16,948 bases of DNA from Streptomyces caniferus. GTDB lineage: Bacteria > Actinomycetota > Actinomycetes > Streptomycetales > Streptomycetaceae. The notes beneath the pieces are model-generated. The model did no database searches and was not told where the DNA came from. It saw only the letters and a program-made list of their open reading frames with translations. The DNA is taken from NCBI RefSeq assembly GCF_009811555.1, contig NZ_BLIN01000009.1, forward strand, positions 1-16,948, in the 5' to 3' direction. The position numbers and the translations under genes are program-made. How positions within the stretch are numbered: the first letter of the stretch is position 1; each line of letters starts with the position of its first letter. Below are positions 1-7,652 of the stretch, piece after piece.

Positions 1-49
1 TCAGCGAACTCACCAACCGCTGCGGCGGTTCGATGGGTGCCGTTGCCAT
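1..49 (-). CDS. 5' end of a leftward gene cut by the window edge
   Basis: Sixteen codons are visible, starting with ATG at 49 and reading MATAPIEPPQRLVSSL. A purine-rich Shine-Dalgarno stretch (AGGAAGGGG on the minus strand, about 60-70) lies upstream, and the start is 49 bases past the stop of the DUF4439 gene on the same strand, so it is probably the third gene of that leftward unit. The short N-terminus resembles, from memory only, aminoglycoside-phosphotransferase-family proteins found beside this cluster in streptomycetes. Sixteen residues cannot establish a function. Confidence 0.45.
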   Translation of the reverse strand, partial: MATAPIEPPQRLVSSL

Positions 50-98
50 GCTTGAGCAGTCCCCTTCCTCGGGCCGTGACCGCACCGCGGCCGGTCGT

Positions 99-617
99 TC
101 AGAGCGCGCCCGCGGAGGCGCTCGCGCCGCCGGACGGAGTGGCGGCCGCGGCCCGCTCCACGAGCCCAGGGAAGGCTACGCCGCTGCCGCGCCAGCGCAC
201 CGCCCGCACTGCCGCCTCGCGCAGCGCGGCCGCCGCCTCCGTGCGCCGGGCCGCGCCGCCGGCCCGTACGAGATCCGCGTAGACGGCGGCCAGCCGGTCC
301 TCCAGCTCCGCCGCCAGCCGGACCGCGGCGGCCGCGTCCGGAACGGGGAAGGGCAGTTCGTAGGCGGCGGCCGAGGCCCGCGGCGTACCGCCCAGGTCGC
401 GCACCACGCGGCGCAGCGCGTCGCGGCGCGCACGGTGCCCGTCGTACGCCGCCTGGGCCTCCTTGCGCCGGTCCCCGGCGATCCGGCCGCCGACCACGCC
501 GTAGCCGTAGACCGCCGCATGCTCGGCGGCCAGTGCCGCCTGTACCGCCGTCAGCTCGTCGTGCCCGCTGTCCGCGTCCGCGCGGCTTTTCCTGCCGTGA
601 ACTGCTGTGGTCCTCAT
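99..617 (-). CDS. Ferritin-like DUF4439 domain protein
   Basis: About 172 residues, mostly alpha-helical and Ala/Arg-rich. The N-terminal half has the DUF4439 signature: LQAALAAEHAAVYGYG-like helix (here VQAALAAEHAAVYGYGVVGG) followed by an Arg-rich helix with AYDGHRARRDALRR, then AAAYELPFPV and AAELEDRLAAVYADLV. This is the pattern of ferritin-like four-helix bundles in actinomycetes; the Glu and His residues could bind metal, but no enzymatic role is known to me. I chose ATG at 617 because it overlaps the stop of the upstream lipoprotein gene as ATGA, implying translational coupling, and has GAAGGGG upstream; GTG at 623 is an alternative. No signal peptide is seen, so it is probably cytoplasmic. 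Family assignment is fairly sure; function is not. Confidence 0.8.
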   Translation of the reverse strand: MRTTAVHGRKSRADADSGHDELTAVQAALAAEHAAVYGYGVVGGRIAGDRRKEAQAAYDGHRARRDALRRVVRDLGGTPRASAAAYELPFPVPDAAAAVRLAAELEDRLAAVYADLVRAGGAARRTEAAAALREAAVRAVRWRGSGVAFPGLVERAAAATPSGGASASAGAL

Positions 618-1222
618 GCGCACGCCCCTTCGCCGGTCCTTGCCCTCCGCGGTGCCGCCGGACCCGTCATCCGGCCCGCTCCGCCAAGATACGCATGTGC
701 CGCACCGGCCGCCGCGACCGAGGCGAGCAGCCGGGCCAACTCCGGGGGTGCGCCGGTCAGCGCCTTGGTGCGGACGTCGGAGAGCTTGCGCTCCGCATCG
801 GCCAGCGCCGCACGTGCGGCCCGTTCGTCCCGGGGGACCTGGGGACCGGACGGCCGCTGGGAGCCGTGCGGCGCGGGTCCGGACGCGGGCGCACCGGCTT
901 CGCGCGCCGGGCCGTCGGAGGCGTCACCCTCGGGGGAGGGGGCAGCCCGGTCCTTGCCGAACGCCTCGGCGTGCCGGGCGACTTCGGCGCGCAGCGGGCG
1001 CAGCCGCGGCTCCAGGGACGGATGCGCGGCCAGCGTCGCGTCGTAGCGCGCCAGCAGGGTCGTACTGTCGCGGGCGGAGCGCTCGCGCAGCCGCTCGGCG
1101 GCGGAGGAGTGTTCGGTCCGGTCGGGGCCGGAGTCCTCGGAGCAGCCCGTCAGCAGCGCCACGCCCCCGAGGGCGGCGCCGGCCAGCAGGGTCCTTCTGC
1201 GCGTGAGCGCCACTTTCGGCAC
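614..1222 (-). CDS. Putative Tat-exported lipoprotein
   Basis: About 202 residues. The N-terminus is a twin-arginine-type signal (ALTRRRTLLAGAALGG) running into a lipobox LLTGC with Cys at about residue 27, so the mature protein should be lipid-anchored outside the membrane. The rest is helical and Ala/Arg/Glu-rich (LRPLRAEVARHAEAFGK; ERAARAALADAERKL) with a Pro/Gly/Ser-rich linker around residues 95-130; no catalytic motif is recognised. The start is GTG at 1222; GTG at 1213 is possible. Its stop overlaps the start of the ferritin-like gene, so the two are probably made together, and they may work together at the cell surface, though the partner has no signal peptide. It diverges from rimP across a 152-base gap. 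Confidence 0.75.
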   Translation of the reverse strand: MPKVALTRRRTLLAGAALGGVALLTGCSEDSGPDRTEHSSAAERLRERSARDSTTLLARYDATLAAHPSLEPRLRPLRAEVARHAEAFGKDRAAPSPEGDASDGPAREAGAPASGPAPHGSQRPSGPQVPRDERAARAALADAERKLSDVRTKALTGAPPELARLLASVAAAGAAHAYLGGAGRMTGPAAPRRARTGEGACA

Positions 1223-1266
1223 GTTGCACTTCCCGGGGTCCTTTCGTAGTGATCACCGCAGGCGAG

Positions 1267-1296
1267 AGTATCCGTGACCACCCACCGAATCGTCAG
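1267..1296 (-). promoter_or_regulatory. Candidate promoter in the divergent lipoprotein/rimP gap
   Basis: On the minus strand CTGACG (1296-1291) and GATACT (1272-1267) are 18 bases apart, a fair match to a sigma-70/HrdB-type -35/-10 pair facing the lipoprotein gene. On the plus strand TAGGCT at 1314-1319 could be a -10 for rimP, but no good -35 sits 17 bases upstream. Both are guesses from motif spacing only. Confidence 0.3.
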
Positions 1297-1374
1297 TACC
1301 CCGCCGGAACCGATAGGCTTTGACCCGACACACGACCCACCCACAACAGCACACGCGGCCGAGGAGTCACCCGG

Positions 1375-1926
1375 ATGAGCACCACCCAGAGCGAGAGGCT
1401 GCGCGGATTGCTTGAACCGCTCGTCGCCGCGCGAGACCTGGATCTGGAAGAGATCGAGGTGACACCGGCAGGCAAGCGGCGGGTGCTGAGGATCGTGGTC
1501 GATTCCGACGAGGGCGTCCAGCTGGACGAGTGCGCCGAGCTGAGCCGAGAGGCCTCGCAGGTCCTGGACGACTCCGATGTGATGGGCGGCGCCCCGTACA
1601 CCCTCGAGGTCACCTCTCCCGGCGCCGACCGCCCGCTGACCGAGCTGCGGCACTACCGCCGCGCCGTCGGCCGCCTGATCAAGGCCCAACTGACCGCCGA
1701 GGCAGGCGCCGGCGAGCTGGTGGCGCGGATCATCGCGGTCGACGAATCCGGGCTGGACCTCGAGGTGCCGGGCGTCAAGGGCCGTAAGCCGACCGCCCGT
1801 CGGGTCTCCTTCGACGAGATCGCCAAGGCGCGTGTCGAGCTGGAGTTCAACCGCAAGTCCGACAAGCGTGACGCACAGCAGGACGAGAAGATCGACGAGA
1901 ACGACGAGAACAAGGAGGAGGCGTAG
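1375..1926 (+). CDS. rimP: Ribosome maturation factor RimP
   Basis: A 183-residue protein, intact. RimP binds the 30S precursor and is needed for assembly around the central pseudoknot and S12. The N-terminal domain shows the family features: [21 protein letters not shown], then [31 protein letters not shown], and the hallmark [14 protein letters not shown] (about residues 79-92). The C-terminal SH3-like domain follows, ending [17 protein letters not shown]. Streptomycete copies add an acidic/charged tail; here it runs about 25 residues and is rich in Asp, Glu and Lys. ATG at 1375 has GAGGAG at 1361-1366. It is first in the rightward cluster; its stop is two bases before the nusA GTG, so they are cotranscribed and probably coupled. 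Confidence 0.95.
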   Translation: MSTTQSERLRGLLEPLVAARDLDLEEIEVTPAGKRRVLRIVVDSDEGVQLDECAELSREASQVLDDSDVMGGAPYTLEVTSPGADRPLTELRHYRRAVGRLIKAQLTAEAGAGELVARIIAVDESGLDLEVPGVKGRKPTARRVSFDEIAKARVELEFNRKSDKRDAQQDEKIDENDENKEEA

Positions 1927-1928
1927 CC

Positions 1929-2920
1929 GTGGATATCGACATGAGTGCCCTGCGGGGACTGGTGCGGGAGAAGGAGATCTCGTTCGACCTGCTGGTCGAG
2001 GCGATCGAGTCGGCCTCCTCATCGCATACCACCGCACCGAGGGCAGCCGCCGTCGGGCGCGGGTCGAGCTGGACCGCAACACCGGTCATGTGACGGTGTG
2101 GGCGAAGGAGGACCCGGAGGACCTGGAGGAGGGCGCCGAGCCCCGCGACTTCGACGACACTCCCTCCGGCTTCGGCCGGATCGCGGCGACCACCGCCAAG
2201 CAGGTCATCCTGCAGCGGCTGCGGGACGCCGAGGAGGAGATCACCTTCGGCGAGTTCGCCGGGCGTGAGGGCGACGTCATCACCGGCGTCGTCCAGCAGG
2301 GCAAGGACCCCAAGAACGTGCTGGTGGACATCGGCCCGATGGAGGCCATGCTGCCGGTGCAGGAGCAGGTCCCCGGCGAGGACTACGCGCACGGCACCCG
2401 GCTGCGCTCGTACGTCGTACGGGTGGCCAAGGGCGTCCGCGGCCCGTCCGTGACGCTGTCGCGCACCCACCCCAATCTGGTGAAGAAGCTCTTCGCCATG
2501 GAGGTCCCGGAGATCGCGGACGGCTCGGTGGAGATCTCCGCCATCGCCCGCGAGGCCGGCCACCGCACCAAGATCGCCGTACGGTCCACCCGCTCCGGCC
2601 TGAACGCCAAGGGTGCCTGCATCGGCCCGATGGGCGGCCGGGTGCGCGCCGTGATGGCCGAGTTGCACGGCGAGAAGATCGACATCGTGGACTGGTCGGA
2701 CGACCCGGCCGAGCTGGTGGCGAACGCGCTGTCGCCCGCCCGGGTCAGCAAGGTCGAGGTCGTGGACCTGGCGGCACGCTCCGCCCGGGTCACCGTCCCC
2801 GACTACCAGCTGTCACTGGCCATCGGCAAGGAAGGGCAGAATGCCCGGCTCGCCGCCCGTCTCACGGGCTGGCGGATCGACATCCGTCCGGACACCGAGC
2901 AGCCCGCACCGCAGGACTGA
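1929..2920 (+). CDS. nusA: Transcription termination/antitermination protein NusA (frameshift as written)
   Basis: NusA binds RNA polymerase and nascent RNA and modulates pausing, termination and antitermination. Start is GTG at 1929 ([18 protein letters not shown]), with AAGGAGGAG at 1912-1920 inside the end of rimP. As written the frame breaks near 2014: GAGTCGGCCTCCTC should carry one more C to give the conserved [14 protein letters not shown], and the correct frame then runs to the stop at 2920. Corrected length is about 330 residues, normal for actinobacterial NusA. Domains after the break: N-terminal polymerase-binding domain, S1 domain (from [11 protein letters not shown]), KH1 (around [21 protein letters not shown]) and KH2 (around [20 protein letters not shown]). 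The C-terminal acidic repeats of E. coli are absent, as usual here. The single missing base is most simply a sequencing error. Confidence 0.93.
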
Positions 2921-2941
2921 GGCCGTCCCGGAGGGGCGGCG

Positions 2942-2978
2942 GCGCCGCGGCACCCGAAAATCGGTGGTGCCGCGGCGC
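2942..2978 (+). terminator. 13-bp GC hairpin between nusA and ylxR
   Basis: A perfect 13-bp stem (2942-2954 with 2966-2978, GCGCCGCGGCACC) closes an 11-base loop 21 bases after the nusA stop. There is no T-run after it, so it may be a leaky terminator, an attenuator, or an RNA-processing/stability hairpin separating nusA from ylxR-infB. Confidence 0.55.
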
Positions 2979-3055
2979 TCCGACCGGAATTCTGAGCAGC
3001 CGTTCCGCCTTTACCCCATCGGGGTCGGGCCGGCGCGGGGAGGTAGACTTAAGCA

Positions 3056-3352
3056 GTGTCTGGCCGGACGCATGCCCGCGCATGCCCTGAGCGAACCTGT
3101 CTGGGATGCCGGGAGCGAGCGGCCAAGGGCGATTTGCTGCGCATCGTGGAGATCGAGGGTGAGTGTGCCCCCGATCCTCGCGGTACGCTGCCCGGCCGGG
3201 GTGCTTACGTGCACCCGACACTGGTCTGCCTCGACCTGGCGGTTCGCCGCCGGGCGTTCAACCGGGCCTACCGGGCCCGGGGACCGTTCGACACGACGGA
3301 TTTGCGTCGGTTCATCGAACGGACGCCCGTCGAGCAGCCGCCGTTGCAATAA
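3056..3352 (+). CDS. ylxR: YlxR family RNA-binding protein (DUF448)
   Basis: A 98-residue protein, intact. YlxR (also called RnpM in Bacillus) is a small RNA-binding protein encoded between nusA and infB in many bacteria and linked to modulation of RNase P. The family pattern is clear: RTCLGCRERAAKGDLLRIV near the N-terminus (the R-C-x-x-C-R core), then DPRGTLPGRGAYVHP, and CLDLAVRRRAFNRAYR near the middle. Start GTG at 3056 has GGGGAGG at 3037-3043, a slightly long spacing of 12. It lies 135 bases after nusA, beyond a GC hairpin, and 162 bases before infB, so it could have its own regulated transcript level. Confidence 0.92.
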   Translation: MSGRTHARACPERTCLGCRERAAKGDLLRIVEIEGECAPDPRGTLPGRGAYVHPTLVCLDLAVRRRAFNRAYRARGPFDTTDLRRFIERTPVEQPPLQ

Positions 3353-3376
3353 CGCACAGCAGCAAGAAACGCACAG

Positions 3377-3394
3377 CGCACGGAAAACCGTGCG
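3377..3394 (+). promoter_or_regulatory. Small hairpin in the ylxR-infB leader
   Basis: A 7-bp stem (CGCACGG with CCGTGCG) closes an AAAA tetraloop, 25 bases after the ylxR stop. It has no T-run. It may be a leader RNA element or a weak terminator for ylxR. Confidence 0.4.
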
Positions 3395-3430
3395 GTCAGT
3401 ACCTCGCGAGTCGGAAGTAGGTCGAGATTG

Positions 3431-3462
3431 CGATGAGCACTCGATGAGTACGCGATGAGTAC
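3431..3462 (+). repeat. Three 10-base CGATGAGYAC repeats in the infB leader
   Basis: CGATGAGCAC (3431-3440), CGATGAGTAC (3442-3451) and CGATGAGTAC (3453-3462) recur every 11 bases, about one helical turn, 50-85 bases upstream of the infB start. Each contains an ATGAG, so upstream micro-starts are also possible. Role unknown; a protein-binding site or leader RNA element is plausible. Confidence 0.6.
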
Positions 3463-3479
3463 GCCCATGAAGTAGCGAC

Positions 3480-3510
3480 GGTCCGGTGGACAACCCGGAC
3501 CTAGAAGGAG
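3480..3510 (+). promoter_or_regulatory. Hairpin abutting the infB ribosome binding site
   Basis: GGTCCGG (3480-3486) pairs with CCGGACC (3495-3501) around an 8-base loop. The stem ends one base before the Shine-Dalgarno AGAAGGAG (3503-3510), itself four bases before the infB GTG at 3515. It could tune ribosome access to infB. Confidence 0.5.
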
Positions 3511-3514
3511 CGAA

Positions 3515-6500
3515 GTGGGCTAAGGTCCGGGTATACGAACTCGCCAGGAGTTCGGCGTTGAGAGCAAGGTCGTCATCGGCCAAGCTCCAAGAACTTGGTG
3601 AATTCGTCCGTTCGGCGTCCTCGACGATCGAGGCGCCGGTTGTTCGCAAGCTGACCGACGCTTTCCAGGCAGGCAGCGGCAATGGTCGCGCCGCCGGAAG
3701 CCCGCAGCGCCGCGCAAGTCGGACCCCCGCAGAAGCGATCCGCGCCGTCTCCGGCGCAGGCCGGGGGCACCTCCCCTGCCCCCAAGGCAGCGGGGGAACG
3801 TCCTGCTGCACCGAAGCCGGGCGCCCCCAAGCCTGGCCCCGCGGCTCCGGCAGCCCCCGAGCACCGAAGGCCCCCGAGGCACCGGTGGCTCCCAAGCGCA
3901 CTCCCCGCCGCCGGCCCACCCGGGCCTCGCGCCCCAACCCGGCGCGCCCGCGGCACCAAAGCCCGCTCCGGCCGCCCCCGCGCAGCCGAGTTCCAGGCTC
4001 CGCCGTCCGCGCCGGCCGCTCCCGCCGCCGGCCAGTCGGCTCCCCGTCCCGGTGCCCCCGGCCCCGCGTCCCCCGTGGCGGCAGCGGTCCGGCCGCCCCG
4101 CCGTCGCGCGTTCCCGGTGGCGAGCGTCCGGCCCCGCGTCCCGGTGGCCGTCCCTCCGGCCCCCGTCCGGGGCAAACAAACACGTTCACTGTCCGGCGGG
4201 CTCCCACGGGCATCGGCCCGTCCGCAGGCCCCCCGTCCGGTGGCGCCCCGCGTCCCGGCGGCCAGGGTAGGTCCCGGCGGTCCGCGTCCGCAGGGCGCGG
4301 CCAGGGCGGTCCCCGTCCCCAGTGGCGGTCAGGGCGGCGCGCGTCCACACCCCCGGTGGTATGCCCGTCCGCAGGGTGACGCTCCCGGTGGCGCCCCGCG
4401 TCCCGGCGGTGGGCGGCGGTAACCCGCCCGAACCCGGCATGATGCCGCAGCGTCCGCTGCCGGCCCGCGTCCGGGCCCCGCGGTGGCGGCGGTCGCGGTC
4501 CCGGCGGTGCCGGTCGTCCCGGTGGTGGCGGCGGCGGTCGTCCGGGTGGCGGCGGCGGTTTCGCCGGTCGTCCCGGTGGTGGCGGCGGCGGTCGTCCGGG
4601 TGGCGGCGGCGGTTTCGCCGGTCGTCCCGGTGGCGGCGGTCCCGGTGGTGGCGGCGGCTTCGGCGGTCGTCCCGGCTTCGGTGGGCGTCCCGGCGGCCCC
4701 GGTGGCCGTGGTGGCACGCAGGGTGCGTTCGGCCCGTCCCGGCGGTCCGGCGCGTCGTGGCCGCAAGTCGAAGCGGCAGAGGCGTCAGGAGTACGAGGCC
4801 ATGCAGGCCCCGTCGGTGGGCGGCATCATGCTGCCCCGCGGCAACGGTGCGACGGTTCGCCTGTCGCGCGGTGCCTCGCTGACGGACTTCGCCGAGAAGA
4901 TCAACGCCAACCCGGCGTCGCTGGTCCAGGTCATGCTGAACCTCGGCGAGATGGTCACCGCGACCCAGTCGGTCTCCGACGAGACCCTCCAGCTGCTCGC
5001 CGACGAGATGAACTACGTCGTCGAGATCGTCAGCCCGGAGGAGGAGGACCGCGAGCTGCTCGAGTCCTTCGACATCGACTTCGGTGAGAACGAGGGCGGC
5101 GAGGACATGCTCGTCGCGCGTCCGCCGGTGGTGACCGTCATGGGTCACGTCGACCACGGTAAGACCCGACTGCTCGACGCGATCCGCAAGACGAACGTCA
5201 TTGCGGGCGAGGCCGGCGGCATCACCCAGCACATCGGTGCCTACCAGGTCGCGACCGAGGTCAACGACGAAGAGCGGCGCATCACCTTCATCGACACCCC
5301 CGGTCACGAGGCGTTCACCGCCATGCGTGCCCGTGGTGCCAAGTCGACCGACATCGCGATCCTCGTGGTGGCGGCCAACGACGGTGTCATGCCGCAGACG
5401 ATCGAGGCCCTGAACCACGCCAAGGCGGCCGACGTGCCGATCGTGGTCGCGGTCAACAAGATCGACGTCGAGGGCGCCGACCCGACCAAGGTGCGCGGCC
5501 AGCTCACCGAGTTCGGTCTGGTGGCCGAGGAGTACGGCGGCGACACCATGTTCGTCGACATCTCCGCCCGTGAGGGTCTGAACATCGAGCAGCTGCTCGA
5601 GGCCGTGGTCCTGACCGCGGACGCCTCGCTCGACCTGCGCGCCAACGCGGAGCAGGACGCGCAGGGCATCGCGATCGAGGCCCACCTCGACCGTGGCCGC
5701 GGCGCCGTGGCGACCGTCCTGGTCCAGCGCGGCACGCTGCGCGTCGGCGAGACGATGGTCGTCGGCGACGCGTACGGCCGAGTCCGTGCGATGTTCGACG
5801 ACAAGGGCAACAACGTCGAGGAAGCGGGTCCGTCGACCCCCGTCCTGGTCCTGGGTCTGACCAACGTCCCGGGCGCCGGCGACAACTTCCTGGTCGTCGA
5901 CGAGGACCGTACGGCCCGTCAGATCGCCGAGAAGCGCGCGGCGCGCGAGCGCAACGCCGCCTTCGCCAAGCGCACCCGCCGGGTGTCCCTCGAGGACCTG
6001 GACAAGGTGCTCAAGGCCGGCGAGGTCCAGCAGCTCAACCTCATCATCAAGGGTGACGCTTCTGGTTCCGTCGAGGCCCTGGAGTCCTCGCTGCTCCAGC
6101 TCGACGTCGGCGAAGAGGTCGACATCCGGGTGCTGCACCGCGGCGTCGGTGCGGTCACGGAGACCGACATCAACCTGGCGTCCGGCTCCGACGCGATCGT
6201 CATCGGCTTCAACGTGCGCGCCGAAGGCCGTGCCACGCAGATGGCCGAGCGCGAGGGCGTCGACGTCCGGTACTACTCGGTCATCTACCAGGCGATCGAG
6301 GAGATCGAGGCGGCCCTCAAGGGCATGCTCAAGCCGGAGTACGAGGAGGTCGAGCTCGGTACCGCGGAGATCCGCGAGGTCTTCCGCTCGTCCAAGCTCG
6401 GCAACATCGCGGGTGTGCTCATCCGCTCCGGCGAGGTCAAGCGCAACACCAAGGCGCGCCTCATCCGCGACGGCAAGGTGGTCGCGGAGGACCTCAACAT

Positions 6501-6642
6501 CCAGGGTCTGCGCCGGTTCAAGGACGACGTCACCGAGATCCGCGAAGGCTTCGAGGGCGGTATCAACCTCGGAAACTTCAACGACATCAAGATCGACGAC
6601 GTCATCGCGACGTACGAGATGCGCGAGAAGCCGCGCGGCTGA
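3515..6642 (+). CDS. infB: Translation initiation factor IF-2 (5' third scrambled by indels)
   Basis: IF2 is the GTPase that brings fMet-tRNA to the 30S subunit and promotes subunit joining. GTG at 3515 begins an actinomycete IF2 N-terminus (AKVRVYELA, then [20 protein letters not shown]), but the frame is broken several times: an extra G in GTGGGCTAAG, a missing A near 3543, an extra C near 3577, many indels through the Pro/Ala- and Gly-rich linker (3700-4730), and an extra C near 4731. From about 4735 to the stop at 6642 the frame is intact: second IF2_N domain, G1 GHVDHGKT (5143-5166), switch [15 protein letters not shown] (5293-5307), NKID (5455-5466), SAREG, then domains II-IV ending YEMREKPRG. 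Corrected length is about 1040 residues, normal for streptomycetes. An essential gene would not survive these breaks, so I infer sequence errors. The 3' 492 bases recur inverted at the window end. Confidence 0.95.
4512..4640 (+). repeat. 54-bp tandem duplication in the IF2 Gly-rich linker
   Basis: Bases 4512-4565 and 4566-4619 are identical 54-mers, each encoding an 18-residue unit [18 protein letters not shown] in the IF2 frame; a third, diverging copy starts at 4620. The unit lies in the disordered linker before the conserved IF2 core, where copy number is expected to vary by slippage. Confidence 0.85.
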
Positions 6643-6707
6643 TCAAGCGCGTGACTGCCCGCGCGTAGCACGGTGCACCCGAGAGGGCGGCCGGGCGACA
6701 CGCGGGA

Positions 6708-6748
6708 CCGGGGCCGGTCGGCGGAATATTTCCGTCGATCGGCCCCGG
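6708..6748 (+). terminator. 19-bp hairpin between infB and ylxP
   Basis: CCGGGGCCGGTCGGCGGAA (6708-6726) pairs with 6730-6748 over 19 positions, two of them G-U, around a TAT loop. It lies 65 bases after the infB stop and 93 bases before ylxP. There is no T-run, but this is one of the strongest stems in the window and may end or process infB mRNA. Confidence 0.65.
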
Positions 6749-6840
6749 CCGTTCCGTGTACGGTTCGAAATGACACGAACGCCCCCGGCTCACGCCGGGA
6801 GGTGCCCCTAAGGCCCCGCGGGTGGCTTGACCCGTCTTGC

Positions 6841-7134
6841 ATGTACGTAGGGACGCTGTCCTTCGACCTGCTTCTCGGCGACGTACGGTCGCTGAAGGAG
6901 AAGCGCTCCGTCGTCCGCCCGATCGTCGCCGAGCTGCACCGCAAATTCGCGGTGAGCGTCGCGGAGGTCGGGGACCAGGATCTGCACCGCAGGGCCACCA
7001 TCGGCCTGGCGGTGGTCTCCGGGGACACGGGGCATCTCACCGAAGTCATGGACCGCTGCGAGCGCATGGTCGCCGCACGGCCCGAAGTGGAACTGCTGTC
7101 GGTACACCGACGGCTGCACGGCGACGACGACTGA
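6841..7134 (+). CDS. DUF503 protein, YlxP-like
   Basis: A 97-residue protein, intact. It matches the DUF503/YlxP family (MYVGTLSFDLLLGDVRSLKEKRSVVRPIV, here split as MYVGTLSFDLLLGDV and LKEKRSVVRPI; then VAEVGDQDLHRRATIGLAVVSGD and CERMVAARPEVELLSV). The family usually sits between infB and rbfA, as here, and has a small ferredoxin-like fold; it has been suggested to act near ribosome assembly, but the biochemical role is not settled. ATG at 6841 is chosen because homologues begin MYVGTL; the Shine-Dalgarno is weak (GGGTGG about 18 bases upstream), so it may be poorly translated or coupled otherwise. It is 66 bases upstream of rbfA. Confidence 0.88.
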   Translation: MYVGTLSFDLLLGDVRSLKEKRSVVRPIVAELHRKFAVSVAEVGDQDLHRRATIGLAVVSGDTGHLTEVMDRCERMVAARPEVELLSVHRRLHGDDD

Positions 7135-7199
7135 CCCGGGGACCGGGCAGGCCGCCGCCGGTGGAAGCACAATTGTGGAAGAAAGAAGGAGAAGGACCA

Positions 7200-7652
7200 G
7201 TGGCCGACAATGCGCGGGCGAAGAAGCTGGCGGACCTCATCCGGGAGGTGGTCGCCCAGAAGCTGCAGCGCGGAATCAAGGACCCGCGGCTCGGTTCGCA
7301 CGTGACCATCACGGACACCCGGGTCACCGGCGACCTGCGGGAGGCTACGGTCTTCTACACGGTCTACGGCGATGACGAGGAGCGGGCCAGCGCCGCCGCC
7401 GGGCTGGAGAGCGCCAAGGGCATCCTGCGCTCCGCGGTCGGGGCCGCGGCGGGGACCAAGTTCACGCCCACCCTGGCCTTCGTGCCGGACGCCCTGCCGG
7501 AGAACGCCAAGACGATCGACGACCTGCTGGACAAGGCACGGGCCTCGGACGCCAAGGTGCGCGAGGTCTCCTCGGGCGCCGAGTACGCCGGCGAGGCCGA
7601 CCCGTACCGCAAGCCGGGCGAGGACGACGACGAGGGCACCGCGGCAGAATGA
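7200..7652 (+). CDS. rbfA: 30S ribosome-binding factor RbfA
   Basis: A 150-residue protein, intact. RbfA binds the 30S subunit near 16S helix 1 and helps late maturation and cold adaptation. The KH-like core is clear: ARAKKLADLIREVVAQKLQ, then GIKDPRLGSHVTITDTRVT, DLREATVFYTVYGDDEER and LRSAVGAAAGTKFTPTLAFV, followed by the typical DDLLDKA segment. The C-terminal tail after residue 115 is charged (SSGAEYAGEADPYRKPGEDD) as in other actinomycetes. GTG at 7200 follows AAGGAGAAGGA (7186-7196). Its TGA overlaps the truB ATG as ATGA, so the two are translationally coupled. A frameshifted inverted copy lies at 15445-15900. Confidence 0.94.
   Translation: MADNARAKKLADLIREVVAQKLQRGIKDPRLGSHVTITDTRVTGDLREATVFYTVYGDDEERASAAAGLESAKGILRSAVGAAAGTKFTPTLAFVPDALPENAKTIDDLLDKARASDAKVREVSSGAEYAGEADPYRKPGEDDDEGTAAE

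Noticed and set aside
33..1249. Long plus-strand frames opposite the lipoprotein and ferritin-like genes
   Set aside because: Arg/Gly/Pro-rich shadows; the minus-strand frames have a signal peptide, a lipobox, an ATGA overlap and a family match.
3431..3462. A CRISPR-like array in the infB leader
   Set aside because: The repeats are 10 bases with one-base spacing, far too short and close for CRISPR, and no cas gene is present.
4512..4640. A mobile element or non-coding satellite at the GC-rich tandem repeat
   Set aside because: The repeat length is a multiple of three and encodes the known Gly-rich linker of IF2.
3011..4717. A 568-codon Pro-rich minus-strand frame over ylxR and 5' infB
   Set aside because: Antisense of the Gly-rich linker and of ylxR; no ribosome site and no recognisable domain.
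4186..6138. A 650-codon minus-strand frame opposite infB, rich in Arg, His and Asp
   Set aside because: It is the antisense shadow of the IF2 coding sequence; the Arg/His/Asp repeats are just the complement of the Gly-rich linker.
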